DNA of 64,000 nt from DATBDM01 sp034664425. Lineage in GTDB: Bacteria; Actinomycetota; Thermoleophilia; Solirubrobacterales; Solirubrobacteraceae. Below the pieces are notes generated by a model, which had not been told where the DNA came from, searched no databases, and was given only the letters and a program-made list of their open reading frames with translations. Shown here in pieces: positions 47,965 through 57,948 of the stretch. A program made the position numbers and the translations under genes. The stretch's first letter is position 1; each line of letters opens with the position of its first letter. Where the stretch lies: NCBI GenBank assembly GCA_034664425.1, contig JAXDHR010000105.1, positions 1 through 64,000 on the forward strand, written 5' to 3'.

Positions 47965-50900
47965 GCCGCGCCTTCACCGCCGAGCAGCGGGCTGCGATCA
48001 GCGATCGCGTCGGCTCGGGCCTGCTCGCCGCCGCCGCCGGCTCCGGCAAGACCGCGGTGATGGTCGAGCGCTTCGTCGAGGCCGTGCTCGAGGACGGGGT
48101 CGCCGTCGGCTCGATCCTCGCGCTCACCTTCACGGAGAAGGCGGCCGGCGAACTGCGCGAGCGGATCCGCCGACGGCTCGTCGAGCTGGGTGAGGATGAG
48201 CGTGCGCGCGAGGTCGACGCCGCCTGGGTCGGCACGATCCACGGCTTCTGCGCGCGGGTGCTGCGCGCCCAGCCGCTCGCCGCCGGGCTAGACCCGCGCT
48301 TCGCCGTCCTCGACGCCGCCGAGGCGCGGCGCGTCGAGGAGGGCGCCTACGAGCGTGCCCTCGACGCCTGGGCCGCGGCGCGGGGTGCGCCCGCCGTCGA
48401 CCTCGCGGCGGCCTACGGTCCGGCGCTGCGCGACCTCATCGTCGAGACCCACGACACGCTGCGCTCGCGCGGCGCCACGCGTCCGCGCGTGCCGGTTCCG
48501 CCGCCGCGCGAGGCGCCCGACCCGGCCCGCCTGCGCGCCGCACGCGACGCCGCGATCGCGTGCCTGTCGGGCGCCGGCGACGGCGCGCGCGTGCGCGCCG
48601 GGCTCGCCGCGCTGGCGAGCTGCGCCGAGGCCCTCGAGCTCGCGGGCGACGGCGTCCCGTGGCCCGGCGCGCTCGCCGCGAGCGAGCTCAAGGGCGGCGC
48701 CAAGGCGCTCGGGCACGAGGCCTGCGAGGGCTACCGCGCGGCCTGGGCGGAGCACCGCGCCGCCTGCGCGGATCACCATGCGCGCGCCGCGCTGGCGTTG
48801 ATCGACGACCTGCTCACCCGCTTCGCTGACGCCTACGCCCGCGACAAGGCGGCGCGCGCGGGTCTCGACTTCGAGGATCTCGAGCTGGGCGTGCGCGACC
48901 TGTTCGCCGACCCCGCCATCCGCGGGCGCTGGGCGGAGCGCTTCGCGCTCGTCATGGTCGACGAGTTCCAGGACACGAACCGCCTGCAGCTCGACCTGCT
49001 CGAGGCGCTCGAGCGCGATAGCGGGTCGCCGTCGGCGACCGGCACGGGCAACCTGTTCGCGGTCGGCGACGAGTTCCAGTCGATCTACCGCTTCCGGCAC
49101 GCCGACGTGTCGATCTTCCGCGAGCGCCAGGCGCGGCTGGGGCACGGGCGCGTGCGCCGCCTGCGGGCCAACTTCCGCTCCGCCGAGGAGCTGCTGGACG
49201 TGCTCAACGGCGCGTTCTGCGACGAGCTCGGCCCGGCCTTCGAGCCACTGCGCGCCGGGCGCGCCGCAGAGGGGCCGCTGCGGCTCTTCGACCCCGACCC
49301 GCCGTCCGGCGCGCCGCCGGTCGAGCTGCTGCTGACCGACACCCGCGGCTGGGAGGACGACCCCGGGCTCGCCGGCGTGGCCGAGAAGCCATGGCGCGCC
49401 GCCGAGGCGCGGCTGGTCGCCCAACGCCTGCGCGCGGAGGTCGATGCCGGCCGCCGTCCCGGCGATGTGGTCGTGCTCGTGCGCGCGACCGCCTCGCTGC
49501 GCCTGCTCGAGCAGGCGCTCGAGGACCAGGGCCTGCCGACCTACGTCGTCGGCGGCCGCGGCTACTGGTCCCAGGAGCAGGTGCGCGACGGGCTCGCGTG
49601 GCTGGCCACGCTCGCCAACCCGCGCGACGAGGAGGCGCTGCTGGCCGTGCTGGCGTCGCCGTTCTGCGGCGCGCGCACGGATGCGCTGGTCCTGCTCGCC
49701 GGCGCGGCGCGCGCTCGCAGCGCGGGTCTGTGGCCCGTCCTGCGGGAGCTCGGCGAGACAGGGACCGCCGCCTGGGCGGCTCCGCTCGCGGCCGAGCAGC
49801 GCGACCGGCTCGCGCGCGTCGCCCGCGTGCTGGCCGGCGAGCGCGCGCACGCCGAGCGCCTGAGCGCCGAGCAGCTGCTCGAGCGCGCGATCGTCGCCAC
49901 GGGCTACGACCTCGAGGTGCTCGCCCGGTCGGGCGGCGACCGCCGGATGGCGAACCTGCGCAAGCTGATGCGGCTCGCCCGCGAGCACGAGCGCGCCGAG
50001 GGCCGCGATCTGCACGCATTCGTCGCCTTCGCCGGCGCGCAGGACCTGACGCAGGCGCGCGAAGGTGAGGCCGCCCTCGAGTCCGAGGGGCTCGACGCCG
50101 TGCGCCTGATGACCATCCACCGCGCCAAGGGGCTCGAGTTCCCGGTGGTCTGCGTCGCCGACCTCGGCCGCCAGGGAGCCACGGGTCGTCCGGCCCTGCT
50201 CCTCGGCGAGGACGGGTCGGTCGGCCTGCGACTCGCGCCGATCGGCGGCGGCGAGGGCGTCCCTGCCCTGGCCTGGCAGCGCCTCGCCGACGCCGAGGCA
50301 CGGCAGGAGGCCGAGGAGGAGCGGCGGCTGTTCTACGTGGCGATGACGCGCGCCAGGGAACGGCTGATCCTCGCCGGCGGCGTCGACGCCGGCCGCTGGC
50401 CCGGCCCGCGGCCGGGCGGTGCGCCGATCGGGTGGATCGCCCGCGCACTGACCGGCGACCCGGCCGCGCTCGTCTCCGACGGCGAGCCCGAGCACGTGCT
50501 GGTCCGGCCGTTCGGCGGGCGGCTCGCGCGCGTGCGGATCGCGCTCAACGCGCCGGGAACGCTCGATCGCGTGCTGGCGCGCTCGGCGCTGGCGCCCGCG
50601 TCCGCGCCGCTGCGCACCGCGGCGACCGCGAGCGCGCTGCCCGCGCCACCCGACGTGCCGCCCGCCGCGGCCCGCGCGCGCCCCGCCCCGCAGCGGCTCT
50701 CCTACTCGCAGCTGCAGGATCACGCGCGCTGCGGCTACCGCTTCTACCTGCGCCGCGTGCTCGGGCTGGCCGACGACCCCGCGCCGCCGGACCCCGACGC
50801 GCCGGCCCAGCCGCAGCAGCTCGCCCCGAAGATCCGCGGAACGCTCGCGCACGCGCTGCTCGAGCAGCTCGACTTCGCCCGCCCGCAGGCGCCCGGCGCC

Positions 50901-51536
50901 GGCGCCGTCCGCGCGCTGGCCGCCGCCCGCGGAGAGCCGGTGACCGCCGCCGACGTCGAGGACCTGCGCGCGCTGGTCGCCGCGGTCGCGGGCTTCCCGC
51001 TGCGCGAGCGCCTCGCCGCCGCGCGGCGCGTGCGGCGCGAGGCGCCGTTCGCATTCGATCCCGGCGGCGCCGGAGCGGGCGGGGTCGTGATCACCGGCTA
51101 TCTCGACGTGCTCGCCGAGGAACCCGACGGCAGCGTGCTGATCGTCGACTACAAGTCGGACCGGCTCGGGGGCGAGGACCCGATCGCCCACGTCGCGCGC
51201 GACTACGAGACCCAGCGGCTGGTCTACGCGCTGGCCGGGCTGCGCGACGGGGCGCCCGCGGTCGAGATCGCCTACTGCTTCCTCGAGCGACCTGGCGAAC
51301 CGGTCCTCGCCCGCTTCACCCGCGCGGACGCGCCGGAGCTCGGCGAGCGCCTGCTGGGCCTCGCCCGCGGCGTGCTCGACGAGCGCTGGACCGTGACGAG
51401 CGCGCCGCACCGCGAGCTGTGCGGCGACTGCCCCGGCCGCGCCGCACTGTGCTCGTGGCCCGAGGCGATGACGCTGCGCAGGACCGGCGATCAGTCGTCC
51501 GGGGGGTCCTTGGGCGCCAGCAGCGGGCCGTCGTAG
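47961..51536 (+). CDS. addA: AddA-like UvrD/Rep helicase-nuclease with Fe-S cysteines
   Basis: A 1191-aa SF1 helicase with a C-terminal nuclease. Walker A is AAAGSGKTAV (27-31). LALTFTEKAAGELRERI, GTIHGFCARVL, MVDEFQDTNRLQ, FAVGDEFQSIYRFRHAD and RLMTIHRAKGLEFPVV follow, with motif VI EERRLFYVAMTRARERL. The nuclease part has RGTLAHALLEQL, GYLDVLAEEPDGSVLIVDYKS and YETQRLVYALA. Cys924, Cys1154-x2-Cys1157-x6-Cys1164 form the pattern of an Fe-S nuclease. The GTG start overlaps the upstream stop (GTGA). The last 46 bp overlap a convergent gene. Confidence 0.9.
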   Translation: MSRAFTAEQRAAISDRVGSGLLAAAAGSGKTAVMVERFVEAVLEDGVAVGSILALTFTEKAAGELRERIRRRLVELGEDERAREVDAAWVGTIHGFCARVLRAQPLAAGLDPRFAVLDAAEARRVEEGAYERALDAWAAARGAPAVDLAAAYGPALRDLIVETHDTLRSRGATRPRVPVPPPREAPDPARLRAARDAAIACLSGAGDGARVRAGLAALASCAEALELAGDGVPWPGALAASELKGGAKALGHEACEGYRAAWAEHRAACADHHARAALALIDDLLTRFADAYARDKAARAGLDFEDLELGVRDLFADPAIRGRWAERFALVMVDEFQDTNRLQLDLLEALERDSGSPSATGTGNLFAVGDEFQSIYRFRHADVSIFRERQARLGHGRVRRLRANFRSAEELLDVLNGAFCDELGPAFEPLRAGRAAEGPLRLFDPDPPSGAPPVELLLTDTRGWEDDPGLAGVAEKPWRAAEARLVAQRLRAEVDAGRRPGDVVVLVRATASLRLLEQALEDQGLPTYVVGGRGYWSQEQVRDGLAWLATLANPRDEEALLAVLASPFCGARTDALVLLAGAARARSAGLWPVLRELGETGTAAWAAPLAAEQRDRLARVARVLAGERAHAERLSAEQLLERAIVATGYDLEVLARSGGDRRMANLRKLMRLAREHERAEGRDLHAFVAFAGAQDLTQAREGEAALESEGLDAVRLMTIHRAKGLEFPVVCVADLGRQGATGRPALLLGEDGSVGLRLAPIGGGEGVPALAWQRLADAEARQEAEEERRLFYVAMTRARERLILAGGVDAGRWPGPRPGGAPIGWIARALTGDPAALVSDGEPEHVLVRPFGGRLARVRIALNAPGTLDRVLARSALAPASAPLRTAATASALPAPPDVPPAAARARPAPQRLSYSQLQDHARCGYRFYLRRVLGLADDPAPPDPDAPAQPQQLAPKIRGTLAHALLEQLDFARPQAPGAGAVRALAAARGEPVTAADVEDLRALVAAVAGFPLRERLAAARRVRREAPFAFDPGGAGAGGVVITGYLDVLAEEPDGSVLIVDYKSDRLGGEDPIAHVARDYETQRLVYALAGLRDGAPAVEIAYCFLERPGEPVLARFTRADAPELGERLLGLARGVLDERWTVTSAPHRELCGDCPGRAALCSWPEAMTLRRTGDQSSGGSLGASSGPS

Positions 51537-52390
51537 CCCGGCGGCAGCTCGGGCGACCGGCGCAGGTCGACGACCGCGTTGAGCTCGGCGCCGAACAGCA
51601 GGGCGACGTTGGTCAGCCAGATCCAGACCAGCAGCACGACGACCGTGGCGAACGAGCCGTAGGTCGCCCCGTAGCTCGAGAAGTTCGAGGCGTAGACGAA
51701 GAACAGCCCGGAGGCGAGGAGCCAGGCGAGCACGCCCGAGACCGCGCCGGGCGTGATGAAGCGGAAGCGGCGGATCTCGGCGTTCGGGGCCGCGTAGTAG
51801 ACGAGCGCGTAGATCAGCATCGCGACGAGCAGCGCGGCGGGCCAGCGCAGGATCCGCCACAGCGCGGCGGCCGTGTCGCCGAGCCCGATCACGCCGAGCA
51901 CGTCGCCGGCGAGGCCGCCGCCGAGGAAAATCAGCACGAACGCGACGAACACCAGCACGAGCAGCACGAGCGTCCAGCCGAGATCCTCGGCCTTGTGCTT
52001 GACGAACCCGCGGCCCTCCTGCACACGCCAGATGTGATTGAGCGCGCGGCCGACCGCCCCGAACGCCCCGCTCGCGCCGTACAGCGCGCTGGCGGAGCCG
52101 AGGATCAGCGCGGTGACGGCGGTGCCGCGCTGCTTCTGCGCCGACTGCAGCGCGGCGGTGACGGCGTTGATCACGTCCTTGGGCGCGCCGGCATCGCGCA
52201 GGTAGTTCCCGGCGTCGGTGATCAGGCCCTGCTGGCCGACGAGCCCGAGCACGGCGACGCCCAGCAGCAGCGCCGGGAACAGCGACATCATCGAGTAGTA
52301 GGTCAGCGCGGCCGCGTGGTCGGTGACCGCGTCGCGCTGGAAGCGAGAGAAGGCCGCCTTGAAGTCAGCGGGCGCGATCGCCGCGGCCAT
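51491..52390 (-). CDS. YihY/BrkB family membrane protein
   Basis: A 299-aa polytopic protein with six membrane segments. The family motif DHAAALTYYSMMSLFPALLLG lies near the N-terminus, and YGASGAFGAVGRALNHIWRV and YGSFATVVVLLVWIWLTNVALLFGAELN are conserved. Older names link it to RNase BN, which is not supported by structure; the role is unknown, possibly transport. It overlaps the upstream ANTAR gene by one base (TGATG), so the two are coupled. Confidence 0.9.
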   Translation of the reverse strand: MAAAIAPADFKAAFSRFQRDAVTDHAAALTYYSMMSLFPALLLGVAVLGLVGQQGLITDAGNYLRDAGAPKDVINAVTAALQSAQKQRGTAVTALILGSASALYGASGAFGAVGRALNHIWRVQEGRGFVKHKAEDLGWTLVLLVLVFVAFVLIFLGGGLAGDVLGVIGLGDTAAALWRILRWPAALLVAMLIYALVYYAAPNAEIRRFRFITPGAVSGVLAWLLASGLFFVYASNFSSYGATYGSFATVVVLLVWIWLTNVALLFGAELNAVVDLRRSPELPPGYDGPLLAPKDPPDD

Positions 52391-53016
52391 CAGCGCCGCG
52401 GGCGCGGCGGCAGAAGCGCATGCCCGCCGAGTACCGTCTGCGCGACCTCTATGACAGGGCGCGAAGTCGAGCGGGCCTGCTCGCGCATCAACTCGAAGGC
52501 ACCGCGGTCGTCGACTCCGTGGCGCTCCATCAGGATCCCCTTGGCGCGCTCGATCAGGGTGCGCCGTTGCAGGGCGGTCTCGAGCTGCTCGACCTTGTCG
52601 GCGAGGTGGCGGGCCTCGCGGTAGCGCCGGACCGCCACCTCGATCGCCGCTTGGACGGTATCGGGCTCGTTGGACTCGACCCAGGCGGAGATGCCGCGCT
52701 CGGCCGCGCGGGCGACGAACTGCGTGTCCCCGCGCGGAACCTGCGCGATCACCGGACCGGACGCGTATTCGACCGTCTCGCCGATCAGGGCCAGCGCGTG
52801 CTCGTCGTCGCGGTGAAGCGAGACGATCGCCAGGTTCGGGTCCTCGCGGGCGATGATCTCCGCCGCCTCGCGCACCGACACCGCGAACGGCGTCACCACG
52901 TGACCCAGGGACTCGAGGACGGCGGCCAGCTTTTCCAGGGCTTCTGCGTTCTCGTCCGCGATCAGGATGCGCAGGCCGCGCTCCGTGGTGGTGCCGAGGA
53001 CCGAGCCGCTGGTCAC
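52390..53016 (-). CDS. ANTAR-domain RNA-binding regulator with pseudo-receiver
   Basis: A 208-aa regulator. The N-terminal receiver-like domain starts ILIADENAEALEKLAAVLE, but the usual phosphoacceptor position reads NLAIVSLHRDD with Ser in place of Asp, so phosphorylation is doubtful. A coiled-coil helix (HLADKVEQLETALQRRTLIE) leads to the ANTAR domain, RAKGILMERHGVDDRGAFELMREQARSTSR. ANTAR proteins bind paired hairpins in mRNA leaders and block termination. The GTG at 53016 is used. The gene is divergent from the sigma factor at 53116. Confidence 0.88.
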   Translation of the reverse strand: MTSGSVLGTTTERGLRILIADENAEALEKLAAVLESLGHVVTPFAVSVREAAEIIAREDPNLAIVSLHRDDEHALALIGETVEYASGPVIAQVPRGDTQFVARAAERGISAWVESNEPDTVQAAIEVAVRRYREARHLADKVEQLETALQRRTLIERAKGILMERHGVDDRGAFELMREQARSTSRPVIEVAQTVLGGHALLPPRPRR

Positions 53017-53115
53017 GTTACGCTCACACGCTCGGTAGAATGAGCGTTTCCGCGGCCCAGCCCCCCGTCGCAACCCGACTCACGCCCCAGCTCATCGGCG
53101 TGTGGATCGCTTCGA

Positions 53116-54000
53116 GTGGAGACCGTGGAGTTGGAGAACAACAGCGGGCGGGAGGAGAGCAGCAGGAGACCCGGAGCATATCCCGCGTCCGATGCCGTTG
53201 CCGAACGGGCTGCGAGAGCGCGCGAGGATCGGCGCCTGCTGATCCGCCTGCACCGCCACGGCGACACGGCTGCCCGCGACGCGCTCGTCGAGCGCTTCCT
53301 GCCGCTCGCGCGCCAGCTCGCGCGCCGCTACCAGCACGGCGGCGAGCAGCTCGACGACCTGGTCCAGGTGGCGTCGCTCGGATTGCTGAAGGCGATCGAC
53401 CGCTTCGATCCGGCGCGCGAGACGGCCTTCTCGTCCTTCGCGGTGCCCACAATCCTGGGCGAGCTCAAGCGCCACTTCCGCGACAAGGGCTGGTCGGTCC
53501 GCGTCCCGCGCGACCTCCAGGAGCTGACCGTCCGCGTCGACCGCGTGACCGAGCAGCTCGCCCGCGAGCTCGGGCGCGCGCCGACGCTCGCCGAGGTTGC
53601 GGAGCGCACGGGCCACAGCGAGGAGCAGGTGCTCGAGGCGCGCGAGGCCGCGGGCGCCTATCGCGCGGTCTCGCTCGACCGTCCGCGCGACGACGACGAG
53701 GAGGGCGAGGGCTCGGTCGGCGCCGCGATGGGCACCGAGGACCCGGGGTTCGGCGAGGCCGAGGACGCGGCGACCGTCCAGCGGCTGATGCGCGTGCTCT
53801 CCGAGCGCGAGCGCGAGGTGCTGCGCCTGCGCTTCGCCGAAGACCTCACGCAGTCCGAGATCGGCGCGCGCGTCGGCGTGTCGCAGATGCACGTCTCGCG
53901 CCTGATCCGCCAGGCGATCTCCCAGCTGCGCGCCGAGGCCGTGGACGACCAGGCGCCCGTACGCGGCTCGCTGCGCTCGCCCCCGCCCCCAGGGCCGTGA
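53116..54000 (+). CDS. SigB/SigF-type sigma factor
   Basis: A 294-aa sigma-70 factor with regions 2, 3 and 4. Region 2 has RDALVERFLPLARQLARRY, then EQLDDLVQVASLGLLKAIDRFDPARETAFSSFAVPTILGELKRHFRDKGW. Region 3 has LQELTVRVDRVTEQLARELGRAPTLAEVAERTG. Region 4 has LSEREREVLRLRFAEDLTQSEIGARVGVSQMHVSRLIRQAI. The pattern is that of general-stress factors controlled by RsbW/STAS partner switching, and such partners lie 3-5 kb downstream. The start is a GTG. Confidence 0.92.
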   Translation: METVELENNSGREESSRRPGAYPASDAVAERAARAREDRRLLIRLHRHGDTAARDALVERFLPLARQLARRYQHGGEQLDDLVQVASLGLLKAIDRFDPARETAFSSFAVPTILGELKRHFRDKGWSVRVPRDLQELTVRVDRVTEQLARELGRAPTLAEVAERTGHSEEQVLEAREAAGAYRAVSLDRPRDDDEEGEGSVGAAMGTEDPGFGEAEDAATVQRLMRVLSEREREVLRLRFAEDLTQSEIGARVGVSQMHVSRLIRQAISQLRAEAVDDQAPVRGSLRSPPPPGP

Positions 54001-54031
54001 CGCAGCGGCCCGCGCAGGGTAGGTTGGCGCC

Positions 54032-54349
54032 ATGGAGCATTGGGACCTGCACGCGGTCACCGTCGAGCCGCGCAAACCGGAGATCCTGCATTCGGCGCGG
54101 GGCGAGGCGCGGTCGATCCTGATCGCGCTGCCCGCCGGCGAGCAGCTCCAGGATCACGAGGTGCACGAGCGCGCCTATCTCGTGGTCATCGACGGCGAGG
54201 TGGAGGTCGGTGAGGCGTCCGGGGGTCCGGGCTTCGCCGCCGTCTTCGACCCCGGCGAGCGACATTCCGTCCAGGCCCGCAGCGATGCGAGGTTGCTGTT
54301 GGTACTTGCGCCCTGGCCGGGGGATGGACATCCTGGCGCTCGGGATTAG
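54032..54349 (+). CDS. Small cupin-domain protein
   Basis: A 105-aa single cupin. It shows ALPAGEQLQDHEVHERAYLVVIDGEVEVG and a second half with FDPGERHSVQARSDARLLLVLAPW. The paired His/Glu metal-binding pattern (DHEVHERAY, GERHS) is present. Such proteins bind small ligands or metals; the role is unknown. It follows the sigma factor by 32 bp and might share its transcript. Confidence 0.82.
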   Translation: MEHWDLHAVTVEPRKPEILHSARGEARSILIALPAGEQLQDHEVHERAYLVVIDGEVEVGEASGGPGFAAVFDPGERHSVQARSDARLLLVLAPWPGDGHPGARD

Positions 54350-54393
54350 GATTCAGCGGCACTCGGCGGCATCACCGGAGGAGAGGAAGCGCG

Positions 54394-55587
<1,194 letters not shown>

Positions 55588-55629
55588 GCTGACCCCGGCG
55601 CGGCGCCCGGGGCGCCGCGCCGACCCCGC

Positions 55630-56160
55630 TCAGTCGTCCTCGTCGCGACGCGGCGCGGACTCCTCGGGCTCGAGCTTGTTGTCGAGGCCGATGACGCCGT
55701 CGACGTGCGCGGCGTTGTCGCCGACGCGCTGTGCGGTGCCCGCGTCCGGGACGGTGCCCGTGAGCTCGACGACGCCGTCCTCGATGCCGACCGTGACGGC
55801 GTCGTCCGGCACGGCGGGATCCTCGGCGAGCTCGGACTCGACCTCGCGCGCGAGCGTGGCGTCGTCGGGCGTCTCGACCGTCTCCGCCTCACGCACCGCC
55901 GTGGCGTCCGGAACGGGCGCGGCCGTGATGGCCCCGGGCTTGCCCTCGTCGATCGGCCCGGCGGTCTGGTCGCCTGGCTCCTCAGTCGGCTCCGGCGCGA
56001 CGGGCGGCGCGCTCGGCGCGCGTCCCGCGGAGCGCGGGGCCGTCGGCGCCGGCATCGGGGCGGGGGCCGGCGGAGTCGCGACCTGGGCGCGCCGGCGACG
56101 GGCCAGGACGGCCGCGGCGGCCGCGGCGGCGGCGAGCAGCAGGGCAAGCAGGCGGCGCAT
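55630..56160 (-). CDS. Membrane-anchored BON-domain protein
   Basis: A 176-aa protein. One N-terminal membrane segment (LLALLLAAAAAAAAVLA) is followed by a basic stop (RRRR) and a long Pro/Ala/Glu linker. The C-terminal BON domain has LAREVESELAEDPAVPDDAVTVGIEDGVVELTGTV and ends with VIGLDNKLEPEE. BON domains bind phospholipid or stabilise envelopes under osmotic stress. Orientation is uncertain: basic residues after the membrane span could keep the BON domain inside. Confidence 0.82.
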   Translation of the reverse strand: MRRLLALLLAAAAAAAAVLARRRRAQVATPPAPAPMPAPTAPRSAGRAPSAPPVAPEPTEEPGDQTAGPIDEGKPGAITAAPVPDATAVREAETVETPDDATLAREVESELAEDPAVPDDAVTVGIEDGVVELTGTVPDAGTAQRVGDNAAHVDGVIGLDNKLEPEESAPRRDEDD

Positions 56161-56234
56161 CGTCAACGGGTTCCCTCTCGTCGGTGGCACGACCTCGCCG
56201 TACCCTCGCGCCGCACGGGCGGAACGTCGCCCTG

Positions 56235-57125
56235 TCAGCGCCGGCGCCGGGTGCGCCGCGGCGGGAGCCGCTTGCGCCGGCGCGCCTTGATGTCGGTGTG
56301 GCGCAGGTCGTCGAGGATCTCGTCGCTCCAGTCGTGGGTGCGCAGCACGCGGTAGCGGTCGCTGGCCACGCGCATGTAGGCCTCGGTCTCGGTCTCGCCG
56401 TCGCCGATCAACTCGCCGGCGCGCAGCATCTCTGCGACCGGCTCGTACTCGTCCTGGAACCAATGGAGCGCGACCTCGCGGCGATCCATGAACGAGCGCC
56501 GCTCCTGCATCGCGCGAAAGCCCCAGGCCTCCACTGCCTCGGCGAGCTCGCCGAAGTCCCACGGGTCGCTCAGCTCGATGCGCCGGCGCGCGTCGGGCGG
56601 CAGCGGCACCCGCTCTCGGAAGAGCCGCTCGTGATCCTTGATCGGCAGGTCGGGCAGCCGCGTGCTGAAATCGAGCGGCACGCGCGTGGTGACCTCGGTC
56701 ACGTAGGCGTCGATGTCCTTGCGCCCGAAGGCCTTCGCGACGGAGACGCGGTGGTGGCCGTCGCGCACGAAGTACAGGTCACCGACCTTGTAGAGCGACA
56801 CCGGCGGCATCGTCTCGCCGCGCCGCTGGGCGGCGTTGATGCGCTCCCAGCGCGAGCGCAGCCGCGGCGAGGTGGGGCGGAAGCCGCGATCGAACTCGGC
56901 GTTGCGGTCGACGGTGCCGACGATCGCGTCGAGTGGCACGACCTTCAGCCCGATGTCGGACTGCCCGGTCCGGCCGAGCGCGTCGACGACCTCCTCGAAC
57001 GGCAGGATCAGCCCGACGTCGTCGGGTTCGCGCCGCAGCCGGCGCGCGATCTCGGTGAGAAACCGGGCGCGCCTGGCTCGGGAGAAGTCGTTCTGCGCGT
57101 CGGGACCAGGGAAGCCGCTGCTCAT
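56235..57125 (-). CDS. ParB/sulfiredoxin-like nuclease-domain protein
   Basis: A 296-aa basic protein. The central part, IGLKVVPLDAIVGTVDR, then MPPVSLYKVGDLYFVRDGHHRVSVAKAFGRKDIDAYV, carries the GHHR motif of ParB/Srx-type domains that bind CTP or ATP. The C-terminal half is helical (WDFGELAEAVEAWGFRAMQ, RTHDWSDEILDDLRH) and ends in a very Arg-rich tail. It has no helix-turn-helix of classical ParB, so centromere binding is unlikely. Such proteins occur singly in many actinobacteria with unknown role. Confidence 0.78.
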   Translation of the reverse strand: MSSGFPGPDAQNDFSRARRARFLTEIARRLRREPDDVGLILPFEEVVDALGRTGQSDIGLKVVPLDAIVGTVDRNAEFDRGFRPTSPRLRSRWERINAAQRRGETMPPVSLYKVGDLYFVRDGHHRVSVAKAFGRKDIDAYVTEVTTRVPLDFSTRLPDLPIKDHERLFRERVPLPPDARRRIELSDPWDFGELAEAVEAWGFRAMQERRSFMDRREVALHWFQDEYEPVAEMLRAGELIGDGETETEAYMRVASDRYRVLRTHDWSDEILDDLRHTDIKARRRKRLPPRRTRRRR

Positions 57126-57139
57126 GCCCGGTCCGGAGA

Positions 57140-57502
57140 CTACCCGGCGCCGACCGCGCCCCCGTCGAGGGCCTCATCCAGCGACGTGACCATCGTGAAC
57201 ACGCCGTCGAGGCCCGTGATCCGGAAGGTCTTGGTGATCGAGTCGCTGTTGCACACGATCACGAGCGAGCCGCCCCGCAGCTTGAGCCGCCGGTGCGCGC
57301 CGATCAGCACGCCGAGGCTCGACGAGTCGATGAACGTCGTCGCGAGCAGATCGACCACGACGCGCGCGATGCCGGCATCGATCGGCTCGGAGACGTGCTG
57401 CTTGAACTCCGGCGCCGTGAACAGGTCGATCTCGCCGGTGACGGCGATCACGTGCGTGTCCTTGCCCACGCGGCGGTCGGAGATCTCGAACTCGATGGCC
57501 AT
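57140..57502 (-). CDS. STAS-domain anti-sigma factor antagonist
   Basis: A 120-aa SpoIIAA/RsbV-like protein. It has VIAVTGEIDLFTAPEFKQHV and VVVDLLATTFIDSSSLGVLIGAHRRL, with the phosphorylatable Ser in the IDSSSLG motif. It ends with a helix and a Gly-rich tail. Unphosphorylated antagonists bind RsbW-type kinases and free the sigma factor. The likely partner is the RsbW-like kinase two genes upstream on the same strand. Confidence 0.92.
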   Translation of the reverse strand: MAIEFEISDRRVGKDTHVIAVTGEIDLFTAPEFKQHVSEPIDAGIARVVVDLLATTFIDSSSLGVLIGAHRRLKLRGGSLVIVCNSDSITKTFRITGLDGVFTMVTSLDEALDGGAVGAG

Positions 57503-57540
57503 GGATCCGGCGCCCTATTCCCCCGGCAGAGGGAGCACAA

Positions 57541-57948
57541 TCATGCGGCGACGTCCGAGTAGGCGAGCCGGACGTCGAGGAACTCGCCGCCGTCGCCCGT
57601 CTCCACGCTCAGTTCGTCAGCGAGCTGCTCGATCACGTTGCCCACTCCGGGCACCGCAGCATCCACGATCAGCGCCTCGGCGCCGCCGGGCCGGAGCGGC
57701 CCCACGCGCAGCGACAGCGTGCGCGGTCCGGGCTGGAGCGAGACGTCCACCGTCTCGGCCGCGACGTGCGCCGGCGCGCGCGCCGCGATCAGGTCGGCGA
57801 CGAGCACCGCGTCGTCGAGCCGGTCGAGCGGCAGGTCGGCGCGCGCGGCGAGCATGCCGACGACGCGCCGCAGGACCGGCCCCACCAGCGGCCCGGAGGC
57901 GATCGAGACGTGCGTCGGCGGCGATTGAACGTCCGTGGGCGCCGTCAC
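57541..57948 (-). CDS. Degenerate RsbW-like protein, coupled to the kinase gene
   Basis: A 135-aa protein. Its layout (helices LRRVVGMLAARADLPLDRLDDAVLVADLI, then strand pairs TVDVSLQPGPRTLSLRVGPL, then a helix VGNVIEQLADELSVE and a final strand) follows the HATPase_c fold of RsbW proteins. The ATP-binding N-box (E-x3-N) and Gly boxes are absent. It may be a catalytically dead paralogue that regulates or dimerises with the true kinase encoded just upstream, whose stop overlaps this GTG start (GTGA). Confidence 0.65.
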   Translation of the reverse strand: MTAPTDVQSPPTHVSIASGPLVGPVLRRVVGMLAARADLPLDRLDDAVLVADLIAARAPAHVAAETVDVSLQPGPRTLSLRVGPLRPGGAEALIVDAAVPGVGNVIEQLADELSVETGDGGEFLDVRLAYSDVAA

